Of a stretch of DNA of 64,000 nt, positions 36,329 to 45,620 are shown piece after piece. The translations under genes and the position numbers were made by a program. The stretch is from an uncultured Alphaproteobacteria bacterium (lineage in GTDB: Bacteria > Pseudomonadota > Alphaproteobacteria > Rhodobacterales > Rhodobacteraceae): contig CABZEW010000001.1 in assembly GCA_902524845.1 (NCBI GenBank), forward strand, positions 62,001-126,000, read 5' to 3'. The notes below the pieces were generated by a model, which had not been told where the DNA came from, searched no databases, and saw only the letters and a list, made by a program, of their open reading frames with translations. Numbering within the stretch: position 1 is the stretch's first letter; every line of letters begins with the position of its first letter.

Positions 36329-38821
36329 ATGAAGACTAATTATCAAGCCATTGTCGTTGGCGGTGGTGTTGTTGGAGTAAGTATAGCATACCATCTCGCT
36401 CTAAAGGGTTTAAAGAAGGTTTTACTTTTAGAAAGAGACGAGCTTACTTCCGGTTCTACCTGGCATGCCGCAGGCCTACTCCCACTGTTTAACATGTCCT
36501 ACGCTACATCACACATACACGACTATTCTCTTAAACTGTATCCATCATTAGAAAAGCAAACTGGAATGCCTGTGGGATTCTCACGGGTCGGCAACCTTAG
36601 AATGGCTCAGACAAATGAAAGAATGGATGAATACAAGCTTTATGCGTCAACGGCTGAAACAGTTGGAATTCCATATGAGTGGCTTACACCTAAAGAGATT
36701 AGCGAGAGGTGGCCTCTTATTAATACATCTGATCTTGTTGGAGCAATATTTCACCCAACAGATGGATATATCAACCCAGCAGACGTGACCCAAGTAATGG
36801 CTAGAGCGTCACGAGACCTGGGCGTAGAAATTATTAGAAAAATTGAGGCTACAAGTTTTAGTTATGAGAACGATGTTTGGAAGATATCCTGTGATTATAT
36901 GGAAGACAAGGGAGGAAATCTTGTGCCTAATGGCGAAAAGATATCTTTTTTGTCAGAACATTTAATTACCGCTACTGGAAATCATTCTCAAGTTACGGCA
37001 AAAAAGTTGGGACTGAAAATCCCTGCTATTCCAGTTGAGCATCAATATATTGTTACTGAAAAAGATCCGAAACTTGAACATTATCGTGAGAAAAATGGAG
37101 AGCATCCTGTAATTCGTGATGCTGATGCAAAGTGGTATGTAAGAGAAGAACGATCAGGTTGGATATTAGGCCCGTACGAAAAAAATGCACCTTCAAAGTT
37201 CGAATTCGCAGTACCAAAAAGTTTTCGAGCTGATTTATTCCCTGTCGACCTAGAGAGAATAGAAAAAGAATATATGTCTTTTATCCACAGGATCCCATCG
37301 AGTGAAACCCTTGGAATAAAAGATGATTATAATGGCCCCATTTGTTATACACCAGATGGAAATCCACTATTAGGACCAGTTCCAGGTTTACGAAATGCCT
37401 GGATAGCTGAAGGATTTTCATTTGGCGTAACGGCCGCTGGTGGAGCAGGCTATTATTTAGCACAACTGATTGTCGATGGAGAAGCGGAAATAGATATGGG
37501 ATCGTTGGATCCACGAAGATATGGAAATTGGATGACTACTCAATACGCAATGAAAAAGAACGAAGAAGCCTATGAACATGTTTTTATCTTGCATCACCCT
37601 GATGAAGAAAGAGAAGCATGCAGACCTTTAAGAACAGCACCCTCTTACAATAGGTTTAGGGAATTAGGGGCACGATTCGGTCAGGTTAATGGATGGGAAC
37701 GACCCAACTATTTTGCAAAAGATGACTTCGATGATAAGCAATCGAGAAGCTTTAAAAGAGGTGGATGGTGGGAGTATTCTAAAAATGAAGCAGAGGCAAT
37801 TCGATCAGGTTTAGGCCTAATTGACTCCACTGCTTTCACAAAACACCTCGTTAGTGGTAAGAATGCAAAAAATTTTCTAGATTGGTTTACTTGTAATAAA
37901 TTACCTAATAAGGGGAGAATTAATCTTACCTATGCTCTCTCTGTTTTGGGAACTATCAGGACTGAATATACAATAGTTTGTCTTTCCGAGGAAAGCTATT
38001 ACTTGATTTCAGCTGGCGCTTGGACTGAATATGATTCAGATTATTTACTTAAGTCTCTGTCTGACAGCAAATTGGATAATGTTCACATTTATGATTGCAC
38101 CAACCAATGGGGTGTATTTTCAATAGCTGGACCAAATTCCAGGAACTTTTTAAAAAAAATAGTTGTCAGTGAAGACCCAGATAGAACTCTGTCTAACAAA
38201 GAGTTCCCATGGCTCTCATACAGAGATATTGAAATTGGTATGTGTCCTGTTCGAGCTTTAAGAGTTGCTTATACAGGCGAGCTTGGCTGGGAGCTCCATC
38301 ATCCTATTGAGATGCAAAATTACTTATTAGGTATATTACTGAGTTCAGGAGAAGAGTTTGATATAAAATTGGTTGGAGCGAGAGCACAGAACTGGCTCAG
38401 ACAAGAAAAATCCTATAAAGCATTTGGATCAGATCTTGGAAGAGATGCTGGACCATTCGAGTCTAACCTCAGGAAATTTGTAGATCTTAATAAAGAATTC
38501 CTGGGTAAGAAGGCTCTAGTGAATAGGAAAATAGAAGTATCATGTGTTACTCTTTTAATAGATGGTCCTGAAAATATAGACCCCTGGGGACGAGAAGCTT
38601 TATATAACGAATCAGAGAAATTGATTTTAGGAAGATTAACTTCAGGCGGGTACTCAGTACATTTTAAAAAGAGTATAGGTATAGGTTATGTAAAGTCCTC
38701 ATTTTCTAAAGCGGGAACTAAGCTTAGAGTAAAAATGGATAATAGGTTTTGGGATGCAGAGATAGTCCAAGATAGCCCATACGATCCTCAAAATGAGAGG
38801 ATTATAGACAGAGATCATTAG
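36329..38821 (+). CDS. Dimethylglycine/sarcosine dehydrogenase-like FAD protein with GcvT domain
   Basis: An 830-residue two-part enzyme. Residues about 1-400 are a DAO-type FAD oxidoreductase: GGGVVGVSIAYHLA dinucleotide motif at 11-24, GSTWHAAGLLP near residue 42 with the histidine that covalently holds FAD in dimethylglycine dehydrogenases, and IAEGFSFGVTAAGGAG near residue 368. Residues about 430-830 are a GcvT-like tetrahydrofolate-binding aminomethyltransferase region (AGPNSRNFL near 600, YTGELGWELH near 648). Such proteins demethylate dimethylglycine or sarcosine and pass the one-carbon unit to folate; Rhodobacterales carry many paralogs. The exact substrate is not certain. It stands alone, divergent from miaB and with its stop one base from the convergent next gene. 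Confidence 0.85.
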   Translation: MKTNYQAIVVGGGVVGVSIAYHLALKGLKKVLLLERDELTSGSTWHAAGLLPLFNMSYATSHIHDYSLKLYPSLEKQTGMPVGFSRVGNLRMAQTNERMDEYKLYASTAETVGIPYEWLTPKEISERWPLINTSDLVGAIFHPTDGYINPADVTQVMARASRDLGVEIIRKIEATSFSYENDVWKISCDYMEDKGGNLVPNGEKISFLSEHLITATGNHSQVTAKKLGLKIPAIPVEHQYIVTEKDPKLEHYREKNGEHPVIRDADAKWYVREERSGWILGPYEKNAPSKFEFAVPKSFRADLFPVDLERIEKEYMSFIHRIPSSETLGIKDDYNGPICYTPDGNPLLGPVPGLRNAWIAEGFSFGVTAAGGAGYYLAQLIVDGEAEIDMGSLDPRRYGNWMTTQYAMKKNEEAYEHVFILHHPDEEREACRPLRTAPSYNRFRELGARFGQVNGWERPNYFAKDDFDDKQSRSFKRGGWWEYSKNEAEAIRSGLGLIDSTAFTKHLVSGKNAKNFLDWFTCNKLPNKGRINLTYALSVLGTIRTEYTIVCLSEESYYLISAGAWTEYDSDYLLKSLSDSKLDNVHIYDCTNQWGVFSIAGPNSRNFLKKIVVSEDPDRTLSNKEFPWLSYRDIEIGMCPVRALRVAYTGELGWELHHPIEMQNYLLGILLSSGEEFDIKLVGARAQNWLRQEKSYKAFGSDLGRDAGPFESNLRKFVDLNKEFLGKKALVNRKIEVSCVTLLIDGPENIDPWGREALYNESEKLILGRLTSGGYSVHFKKSIGIGYVKSSFSKAGTKLRVKMDNRFWDAEIVQDSPYDPQNERIIDRDH

Positions 38822-38822
38822 T

Positions 38823-39425
38823 CTAGCGTAAACGCTTGAATGCTCTAAATACTCTAATTACATGCGTCAGTATTGTCAGACCAAAAAAAATATAAGCGGC
38901 GTTGACATATAAATTTGGAAAAGAGCAAATGAGTAAAAAGAAACATATAGTTTCAAAACCCTCAATTAATCCAAAGGAGTAGAAAAATCCCTTATCTTTT
39001 TGGTCAATTTCAATATTATATTTTTCTACTATTATAGCCTCTGCGAGAAAACTTGACCCATTTACATAAAAAGCTGCTAATAAAAAAGCTGTTGGTAATG
39101 CATTTTCGTATGGAGAAAAAACCGCGAAACCTAAAGGAATTAAAGCATAAAACGCAAAGTCAGACGTAATATCTAAAAAAGCACCAAATTTTCTTGGTTT
39201 GCTGAGCCTTGCCAAGCTTCCATCTAACCCGTCTAAAAATCGATTAATTATGATTAATATTAATCCCAAATAAAAATGACCAAACGATAGAACTATAAAG
39301 CATAGAAAGGCTATGATTAATCCCGATATTGTAACCCAGTTCGCATTGATACCTTTTCTACACAGAACCTTTGCAATATCGTTTAGATAACTGTGAATAT
39401 ATTTGTTTATTTTGTTATCGATCAT
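38823..39425 (-). CDS. CDP-alcohol phosphatidyltransferase family protein
   Basis: An integral membrane enzyme of 200 residues with about five or six helices. The catalytic signature is intact: DGLDGSLARLSKPRKFGAFLD then ITSD (residues about 65-90), which is D-x2-D-G-x2-A-R-x7-G-x3-D-x3-D. It transfers a phosphoalcohol from CDP-alcohol to an acceptor in phospholipid synthesis. It resembles the short PgsA-like, archaetidylinositol-synthase-like branch rather than classical PgsA or PssA. The substrate cannot be told. It has no operon partner. Confidence 0.82.
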   Translation of the reverse strand: MIDNKINKYIHSYLNDIAKVLCRKGINANWVTISGLIIAFLCFIVLSFGHFYLGLILIIINRFLDGLDGSLARLSKPRKFGAFLDITSDFAFYALIPLGFAVFSPYENALPTAFLLAAFYVNGSSFLAEAIIVEKYNIEIDQKDKGFFYSFGLIEGFETICFFLLICSFPNLYVNAAYIFFGLTILTHVIRVFRAFKRLR

Positions 39426-39580
39426 TCTCAGAACCTTTGCACCTCAAAGAGTTGGAGTATTTTTTTTGAAACAATTTGATCGTACCCCCGTTTCCCTATG
39501 CAGAAATTAATAAATAAAATTCAACCTTTGAATAACTTTTTTAAAGCAAAGAAATCTTCTAGGCTGTTATCACAGTTAGT

Positions 39581-39889
39581 TTAAATTGTCTCATAAAGGG
39601 TATTAACTTCAATTAAGATCTCCTCATTCCAAATCTTTGTATCTAGACCAAATTCAAGACAGTTCATGATATATTGAAGACACTCACTGTGTCTTTTTTC
39701 TCTAGTTCTAAATACTACAGAGCTATCTAAATTACAGGAAATTTGAACTGAGCACCCATTAGAAATTATCGTCTGACCGTCTAAACGAATAAAATCACTC
39801 CAGGTGTTTTCATTCTTTTTGAATAAATCTTTTATGTCTTTCAATGTAACTTTTTTTGAAACAGACTTATATGATTCGTATATGCTCAT
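39581..39889 (-). CDS. Hypothetical protein, 102 residues
   Basis: A reading frame I do not recognise. From the ATG at 39889 it starts MSIYESYKSVSKK and is soluble in composition. A longer form from a TTG at 39973 adds a hydrophobic N-terminus but would overlap the divergent 57-residue gene by eight bases, so the shorter form is preferred. It contains FKKNENTWSDFIRL and ends in an acidic helix (WNEEILIEVNTLYETI). No ribosome-binding site stands out. A 155-base gap before the CDP-alcohol gene contains no other feature that I can see. Confidence 0.45.
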   Translation of the reverse strand: MSIYESYKSVSKKVTLKDIKDLFKKNENTWSDFIRLDGQTIISNGCSVQISCNLDSSVVFRTREKRHSECLQYIMNCLEFGLDTKIWNEEILIEVNTLYETI

Positions 39890-39965
39890 AAGTGAAATTA
39901 GAACAAAAAGTGAACATTTGTAAATAGTTTTTTGATTATCTTTTATAAAGGCTATTTGTAATAAT

Positions 39966-40139
39966 ATGGCCAAGAGAACATATGAAATAGATGCAAATAA
40001 TATAGAAATAGCTCAAGATTTTGAAGATATCGTAAAAGACAAGCGTGAAAATTGGCGAGCAAATATAACCAAGAATCGACAAAGGCAACGTAGATATAAA
40101 AAACGACTTACAAAGCAACTGCTAAAAAGATATGCTTAA
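39966..40139 (+). CDS. Small basic protein, 57 residues
   Basis: ATG GCC AAG AGA opens a 57-codon frame that is missed by length cut-offs. The N-terminal half is acidic-amphipathic (YEIDANNIEIAQDFEDIV). The second half is strongly basic with KREN-W-R followed by RQRQRRYKKRLTKQLLKR. This pattern of a conserved-looking tryptophan and an RRYKKRL helix suggests nucleic-acid or ribosome binding, but no family is assigned. Its TAA stop shares the palindrome TTAA (40136-40139) with the stop of the convergent dehydratase, as seen for other true gene pairs in this window. That supports it being real. Confidence 0.55.
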   Translation: MAKRTYEIDANNIEIAQDFEDIVKDKRENWRANITKNRQRQRRYKKRLTKQLLKRYA

Positions 40140-41134
40140 CCTTGAACATCTATTAAATCTAAAGCTCTTGAAAAAATAACCGGGTCAACATTTCCACCGG
40201 TACAAACAATAATAAGTGCATCCGAATCAATTTTTTCACACTGATTTAATGCCGCTGCTAGTGAGATGGCACCTCCAGGCTCGACAACCAGATTATGATG
40301 CAAGAATAGCAAAGCCATCGCCTCAAGAACTTGCTCGTCGCTTGCAACTAGACCGGGGGCCGCATACTTTTCAAGAATTTCGAAAGTTAACTCCCCAGGC
40401 GTGGGTGTTAGAATAGCATCGCAAATAGATCCATCCATCACCTTATTTGTTACTCTGCTCTTTTGTTTCAAGGATCTAGCCATATCATCAAAATTTTCAG
40501 GTTCACAAGTTCTAACTTTAAAACTCTCACTTAGTCCTTGAAAAGCCAAACTGATTCCTGAGGCCAATCCCCCTCCTCCACAACAAACTAGTACATCCGC
40601 TGACTCTACCTTCATCCTTTTTGCTTGATTAATTAACTCAATTCCCAGAGAGCCTTGCCCAGCAATTACAAAGGGATCATCGTAGGGTTTTATAAGTTTT
40701 AAACTTTTTTCTTTTTGGAGCCTTTCACCAATTTCTTCTCTGCTTTCTTTTATTCGGTCATAAAAAATTACATTAGCTCCATATGACTGGGTATTTTTTA
40801 TCTTAAGTCTAGGGGCATCCTTTGGCATGATTATAGTTGCTTGAATTTTTAATTGATTTGCTACCGCTGCTATTCCTTGGGCATGATTTCCTGAAGAGTA
40901 GGATATTACACCCCTTTTTAAGTCTTCAATGTCATTATTTACAAAAGAAGACCAACTGCCTCTATATTTAAAAGAACCTGTTTTTTGTAAACACTCAGCT
41001 TTGATCAAAACGCGCCTATTTAGTCGGTTACTCAGGAAAGAAGATTCAAGTAAAGGGGTTTCAACTAGATGCTGATGGATTCTGTGATAGGTATCATAGA
41101 TAAGAGAGAAATCTACCAACTCATACCTTCTCAA
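40136..41134 (-). CDS. Threonine/serine dehydratase (PLP, fold type II)
   Basis: A 332-residue PLP-dependent ammonia-lyase. The PLP lysine lies in TGSFKYRG (residue about 54), SYSSGNHAQGIAAVA near residue 78, the phosphate-binding CCGGGGLASG near residue 185, and GGNVDPVIF near the C-terminus. There is no ACT regulatory domain, so it belongs with the catabolic/TdcB or serine-racemase-like group rather than biosynthetic IlvA. It starts at TTG (41134), inside the last codons of fabI, so it may be translationally coupled to the fatty-acid operon. Confidence 0.85.
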   Translation of the reverse strand: MRRYELVDFSLIYDTYHRIHQHLVETPLLESSFLSNRLNRRVLIKAECLQKTGSFKYRGSWSSFVNNDIEDLKRGVISYSSGNHAQGIAAVANQLKIQATIIMPKDAPRLKIKNTQSYGANVIFYDRIKESREEIGERLQKEKSLKLIKPYDDPFVIAGQGSLGIELINQAKRMKVESADVLVCCGGGGLASGISLAFQGLSESFKVRTCEPENFDDMARSLKQKSRVTNKVMDGSICDAILTPTPGELTFEILEKYAAPGLVASDEQVLEAMALLFLHHNLVVEPGGAISLAAALNQCEKIDSDALIIVCTGGNVDPVIFSRALDLIDVQG

Positions 41135-41918
41135 TATTATCTAATTTGGGCATACCCATCACATGGTAGCCACCGTCTACAAAGATCACTTCCCCAGAGA
41201 CATGCATCCCATAATCACTAAGTAAAAACGCAGCTGTGCCACCTACTGATTTTAATGATGGGTTTGACTTTAGAGGAGAATTTTGTTCTGAAAGACGGAA
41301 TACTCGTCTTGCTCCTCCTATAGCAGCTCCAGCCAGTGTTTTCATTGGTCCAGCACTGATTGCGTTCACTCTAATACCATCTTCACCCAAGTCACTTGCA
41401 AGATATCTAACAGAGGACTCCAAAGCAGCTTTTGCTACGCCCATCACATTATAATTTGGAGTAACTCTTTGAGAGCCTAAATAACTAAGCGTTAAAATTG
41501 CTCCACCAGTCTTCATAAGAACAGAGCATTTCTTTGAGACATCAATTAGACTGAAACAAGATATGTCCAAAGAATTTAAAAAATTTTGTCTCGAAGTATT
41601 AATGAACCTGCCAGACAATTCAGACTTGTCAGAAAAAGCAAGTGCATGTACTACAAAATCAAGTGATCCCCACTTCTTTGACAAGTCATTAAAACATTGG
41701 TCTACGGAACTTTCATTCGTAACATCAACATCAAACATAAGATTTGAACCTATACTCTTTGCGAGTGGCTCTACTCTTTTTTTAAAGCTGTCACCCTGAT
41801 AAGTTAAAGCCAAAGATGCTCCTTCACTACTTAAAACCTCAGCTATTCCCCATGCGATGGACTTTTGGTTAGCTATACCCATAACCAGACCTTTTTTATT
41901 TTTCATAAGGCCAGACAA
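41121..41918 (-). CDS. fabI: Enoyl-ACP reductase (NADH)
   Basis: Last reduction of each fatty-acid elongation cycle. It has 265 residues in an SDR fold. The N-terminus GLVMGIANQKSIAWGIAE is typical of FabI, and the catalytic Tyr-x6-Lys is in TPNYNVMGVAKAALE (about 157-171). AISAGPMKTLAGAAI lies near residue 190. The TTG start at 41918 keeps an SGLM leader typical of relatives. An ATG four codons in (41906) is the alternative. It follows fabB by five bases in the fabA-fabB-fabI order used for unsaturated fatty acids. Confidence 0.94.
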   Translation of the reverse strand: MSGLMKNKKGLVMGIANQKSIAWGIAEVLSSEGASLALTYQGDSFKKRVEPLAKSIGSNLMFDVDVTNESSVDQCFNDLSKKWGSLDFVVHALAFSDKSELSGRFINTSRQNFLNSLDISCFSLIDVSKKCSVLMKTGGAILTLSYLGSQRVTPNYNVMGVAKAALESSVRYLASDLGEDGIRVNAISAGPMKTLAGAAIGGARRVFRLSEQNSPLKSNPSLKSVGGTAAFLLSDYGMHVSGEVIFVDGGYHVMGMPKLDNIEKV

Positions 41919-41923
41919 TGGAG

Positions 41924-43150
41924 TTACCCTGAATATTTACTTAGTGCCATAGAGGCATTGGTGCCACCAAACCCAAAGCTATTTGATAAAACAGTATCTA
42001 ATTCAATACCTTCAATCAACCCTGTAGCCACTTCATCAGAATTGATTCCTTCATCCAAATTAAAAACATTGGCACTTGCAGATATAAAGTTATTTTCCAT
42101 CATAATCAGAGAATAAATAGCTTCTTGAACGCCAGCAGCACCAAGACTATGACCAGTAAGTGATTTCGTGGAAGCAACTAAAGGTTGTTTTTCTTTGCCG
42201 AATACATTTCTAACTGCGTGAATTTCAGTGACATCCCCTGCTGGAGTTGATGTGCCATGCGCGTTAATGTAATTAACACTTCTACCATTCAACGAGGACA
42301 AAGCTAGTCTCATCGCTCTTTCAGCTCCTTCACCAGATGGCGCCACCATGTCATAACCATCTGAGGTTGCACCATAACCCGTAACTTCCGCATATATTTT
42401 TGCTCCTCTAGCAATAGCGTGGCTTAACTCCTCTACCACAACGACTCCTCCTCCACCTGCAATAACAAAACCATCTCTATCTTTGTCGAAAGCTCTTGAA
42501 GCGTTTTCCGGTGTATCATTATATTTACTTGACATTGCGCCCATGGCATCAAAAAGACAGGAGAGTGTCCAGTCTAATTCTTCTCCTCCACCTGCAAATA
42601 CTATGTCTTGTTTATTCAGTTGTATTTGTTCAACAGCGTTTCCTATACAATGAGCAGAGGTTGAACAAGCTGAGGTTATAGAATAATTAACACCCTTTAT
42701 TTTAAAGGGTGTTGCTATACAAGCTGAGTTTGTAGATGACATTCCCCGTGTAACCATAAATGGTCCCATCCTTTTAGGACTACCTTTTTCTATGACAGTT
42801 TTATGCGCAGAAAAAAGGTTCTTTGTTGAAGGTCCTCCCGATCCAACAATAAGTCCCGTTCTTTCATTAGAAACTTCTTTTTCCTCTAGCCCACTATCTT
42901 CAATAGCTTGTTGCATCGCTATAAAGTTAAAGGCTGCTCCGTCTCCCATAAATCTTAGCTGCCTTTTATCTATAAAATCCTCTATATTTATATTTGGTTT
43001 TCCATGAACTCTACTCCTGAAGCCATGTTCTTCATAATCTAAACTTTTGCTTATACCAGAAGTCCCTTTTCTAAGGCTCTCCTCTACTGCTTTCTTATCA
43101 ATGCCTATACATGAAACAATGCCTAAACCTGTAATAACTGCGCGACGCAT
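41924..43150 (-). CDS. fabB: 3-oxoacyl-ACP synthase I
   Basis: Condensing enzyme required for unsaturated fatty-acid elongation. It has 408 residues in a thiolase fold. The active-site Cys lies in [13 protein letters not shown] (residue about 163). The two histidines are in [11 protein letters not shown] (about 300) and [12 protein letters not shown] (about 335), and a GFGGTNAS block lies near residue 394. Pairing with fabA identifies it as FabB rather than FabF. ATG start, 28 bases after fabA. Confidence 0.95.
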   Translation of the reverse strand: MRRAVITGLGIVSCIGIDKKAVEESLRKGTSGISKSLDYEEHGFRSRVHGKPNINIEDFIDKRQLRFMGDGAAFNFIAMQQAIEDSGLEEKEVSNERTGLIVGSGGPSTKNLFSAHKTVIEKGSPKRMGPFMVTRGMSSTNSACIATPFKIKGVNYSITSACSTSAHCIGNAVEQIQLNKQDIVFAGGGEELDWTLSCLFDAMGAMSSKYNDTPENASRAFDKDRDGFVIAGGGGVVVVEELSHAIARGAKIYAEVTGYGATSDGYDMVAPSGEGAERAMRLALSSLNGRSVNYINAHGTSTPAGDVTEIHAVRNVFGKEKQPLVASTKSLTGHSLGAAGVQEAIYSLIMMENNFISASANVFNLDEGINSDEVATGLIEGIELDTVLSNSFGFGGTNASMALSKYSG

Positions 43151-43178
43151 GATCGTACTTTTCTCCCATAGAAATAAA

Positions 43179-43685
43179 TCAGCTTTGAAACAACCCTACT
43201 TTCATATTTTCAGCTGAATATATTTTTTCATTATCTGCATACATAGTTCCATTAGCTAAGGCTAGTTTTAATTTCCTATCAATAACTCTTGTAAAATTTA
43301 CTTCGTATCTCACCAGCTTGATATCTGGGGTTACCATTCCTGTGAACTTTACCTCACCAACACCTAGGGCTCTACCTCTACCTTTCATTTCTCTCCATCC
43401 TAAGTTAAACCCAGTTAGTTGCCATAATGCATCCAAACCCAGACATCCTGGCATTACAGGATCTCCTTCAAAATGACATTCAAAAAACCATAATTTTGGA
43501 TTTATCTCGAACTCTGCTATTATGTGTCCCTTATTATGTTCACCACCATCATCTGATATCTCTGTGACCCTATCAATCATTAACATAGGGGGCATTGGAA
43601 GTTGAGGATTTCCTGTTCCAAATAATTCACCTTTTGCGCATGATATTAGATCATCATAATCAAACTTATTTTTTCTGGATATCAT
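43179..43685 (-). CDS. fabA: 3-hydroxydecanoyl-ACP dehydratase/isomerase
   Basis: Introduces the cis double bond at the C10 stage of fatty-acid synthesis. It has 168 residues in a hot-dog fold. The catalytic His is in [23 protein letters not shown]-like sequence (residue about 70, read [10 protein letters not shown]) and the aspartate in [10 protein letters not shown] (about 84). The family start has the [10 protein letters not shown] block. A TATAAT -10 lies upstream. No iron-response regulator gene (irr), a frequent divergent neighbour of fabA in Rhodobacterales, is present. Confidence 0.96.
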   Translation of the reverse strand: MISRKNKFDYDDLISCAKGELFGTGNPQLPMPPMLMIDRVTEISDDGGEHNKGHIIAEFEINPKLWFFECHFEGDPVMPGCLGLDALWQLTGFNLGWREMKGRGRALGVGEVKFTGMVTPDIKLVRYEVNFTRVIDRKLKLALANGTMYADNEKIYSAENMKVGLFQS

Positions 43686-43713
43686 AGTGTTCTTTTACTG
43701 TATTATTTCTCGT

Positions 43714-43719
43714 ATTATA
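43714..43719 (-). promoter_or_regulatory. -10 element of a probable fabA promoter
   Basis: TATAAT on the minus strand, about 30 bases before the fabA start codon. No good -35 hexamer lies at 16-18 bases, so only the -10 is reported. Confidence 0.35.
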
Positions 43720-43866
43720 CAAATCAAATTACGTTAATGCCTTAAAAAATGTTCTATTTTTTGTCGTTATCTTCTATCACAAAATTATTATCGGAAATCC
43801 TATCAGGGTATATTTACAAAAGATAGGTAAAATAATCTTCATATCTATCACACCCAAAAGTAAAAA

Positions 43867-43895
43867 TTGAGTTGGACTTTTCATTAGTTTACGAT
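43867..43895 (+). promoter_or_regulatory. Putative promoter of the imuB cassette
   Basis: TTGAGT (43867-43872), a 17-base spacer and TACGAT (43890-43895) predict transcription starting near 43902, just at the LexA box and only about nine bases before the imuB ATG. The hexamers are moderate matches. The position relative to the operator is what makes it credible. Confidence 0.4.
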
Positions 43896-43901
43896 TAAAA
43901 A

Positions 43902-43916
43902 GAACAAATCATGAAC
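43902..43916 (+). promoter_or_regulatory. LexA (SOS) box overlapping the imuB start codon
   Basis: The plus strand reads GAAC-AAATCAT-GAAC, the exact reverse complement of GTTC-N7-GTTC, the LexA operator known from Rhodobacter and Caulobacter. The ATG of imuB (43911-43913) is inside it. LexA bound here would cover the predicted transcription start. This is a perfect match on eight defined bases at the gene most expected to be SOS-controlled. Confidence 0.75.
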
Positions 43917-45599
43917 AAAATAAAGTTGAAAAATAGATTCGCTTCCATTTGGTTTCCGCGATTACCATTAGAGACCATTTTATCTAAAGAGCCCCTATTA
44001 GATGCATTACCTATGATTGTTTCTTTTTCTGATGGGGAAGAAATAATATGCGCCAATGAATTAGCAAGAAAACTAAATATACATCTTGGAATGTCTACTA
44101 AAGAAACTCTCACACTAAACCCTCATGTTGTTAGTAAAACAGTTCAACATTCAGATATTAAGAAAAAACTGATTAACCTTTTTCGTTTCACATATCAATT
44201 CACACCTCTCGTCAGACTAGATAGCTATGATAGTTTGATGCTTGATATAACGGGATGTGAGAGATTTACTGGGAAAGAGGAAGACTTTATAGATCAACTA
44301 AGAACTCATTTTTCTAAAATTAATATATTCAGTGTTGTAGGGATTGCAGGAACTCAGGGAGCTGCTTGGGCTATAGCAAGATTCCAAAATAATTCTAACC
44401 AAAAACAACCAAGAGTAAGTCTTAGAAAAATAATCAATGACCAAAGTAGAGCCACAAGGATTAAAATCCCTAGTGATAGAAATACACAGAATTCTCAAAA
44501 GAAATCATCTGTCTTTAATACAAGCTATTCTATTAATAGCCCCAGATACAGGTCTAGAATAATTGACAATAATGAAACAGAAAAAGCCCTTACTTCCTTA
44601 CCATTAGAAGCTTTGAACTTAGAAAGTACTGATATAAATCAATTAAATTTATTTGGTATTTACAAAGTTAAAGATCTAATAGATATAGATTCATCTTCTA
44701 TTAATAGAAGGTTTGGAGATCATATACTCAAAAGAGTACGGCAAGTTTTGGGAAAAGACGCAGAATTATTCAGTAAAATTGTCTTGGAAGAAAAATATTC
44801 TTTTTCAAAAGACCTGTTCTTAGAAGAAATCACCTTCCAGGGTATAAGCGAGTTCATTAAAGCTCTTATTGATAAACTGTGTAATAAGCTTAAGAAAAAT
44901 AAGAAGCTAATTAGGAGATGTAATATTAGGTTTCCACCAAACCACAATCTACTTATAGAGATAAATTTCGGTAACCCGACACAAGATAGAGCCAAAATAG
45001 AACTGGTAACAATAGAAAAGCTCAGGACTATTAAAAATCTCAAAAATATAGAATCAATAATCCTTGAAGGAGCACATATTGAAGAAGCAAAAGAAAAACA
45101 AATAGCTATAAATGTTTCTGGTGAAGGTCGTGGCTCTAAATATTTAGATGAGGAAGAGAAAATAAGTTTATTGATAGCCAGAATTGAAGCTAGGTTAGGA
45201 AAAAATAAGGTGGAATCGTTCGCGCAGTACCATAGTCACATACCAGAGAAAACTTTTTCTTTAGATGAATTTAAAACAAGAAGAACAATGGAAAGGCAAT
45301 GGCAGAAAAGTAAATTTATAAGACCAATACTTTTATATTCACCGGATCTCATTAATGATACTTTGTATAGAAACAACTATATAAACCAATTTATTTGGAG
45401 AGGAAAAAAGTATGAAACCTTATATGTACGTGGCCCTGAAAGGATAGCGTCTGAATGGTGGAGAAAGAGTAAAGGAAAAAATTTTAGATTACGCGACTAT
45501 TGGGAGGTGGCAACAACATGTGGAGTGAGGTTATGGATGTTTGAAGAAAAGAATAAGCTCTCAGAAAATAAATGGTTCGTACACGGTAATTTTTGTTAA
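43911..45599 (+). CDS. imuB: ImuB, Y-family polymerase-like mutasome scaffold
   Basis: A 562-residue catalytically degenerate UmuC/DinB relative that links the error-prone polymerase ImuC to the replication clamp. It opens with the ImuB-type FASIWFPRLPLE. The palm/little-finger region has SLMLDITGCERFTG (about 108-121) where active polymerases carry acidic residues, and SVVGIAGTQGAAWAIARF (about 141-158) follows. A helix-hairpin-helix segment lies near 232-280. QLNLF at about 244-248 matches the general clamp-binding pattern QLxLF, though it lies in the hairpin region. The C-terminal domain ends with an ImuB-type WRGKKYETLYVRGPERI and YWEVATTCGVRLWMFEE. It heads a cassette with a methyltransferase (21-base gap) and dnaE2. 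imuA is absent. Confidence 0.9.
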   Translation: MNKIKLKNRFASIWFPRLPLETILSKEPLLDALPMIVSFSDGEEIICANELARKLNIHLGMSTKETLTLNPHVVSKTVQHSDIKKKLINLFRFTYQFTPLVRLDSYDSLMLDITGCERFTGKEEDFIDQLRTHFSKINIFSVVGIAGTQGAAWAIARFQNNSNQKQPRVSLRKIINDQSRATRIKIPSDRNTQNSQKKSSVFNTSYSINSPRYRSRIIDNNETEKALTSLPLEALNLESTDINQLNLFGIYKVKDLIDIDSSSINRRFGDHILKRVRQVLGKDAELFSKIVLEEKYSFSKDLFLEEITFQGISEFIKALIDKLCNKLKKNKKLIRRCNIRFPPNHNLLIEINFGNPTQDRAKIELVTIEKLRTIKNLKNIESIILEGAHIEEAKEKQIAINVSGEGRGSKYLDEEEKISLLIARIEARLGKNKVESFAQYHSHIPEKTFSLDEFKTRRTMERQWQKSKFIRPILLYSPDLINDTLYRNNYINQFIWRGKKYETLYVRGPERIASEWWRKSKGKNFRLRDYWEVATTCGVRLWMFEEKNKLSENKWFVHGNFC

Positions 45600-45620
45600 T
45601 AACTGAGGCTGTGAATAAGG

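Noticed and set aside
39936-40118. Minus-strand 60-residue hydrophobic frame
   Set aside because: It is the antisense of the 57-residue basic gene; a hydrophobic antisense is expected from its lysine/arginine codons.
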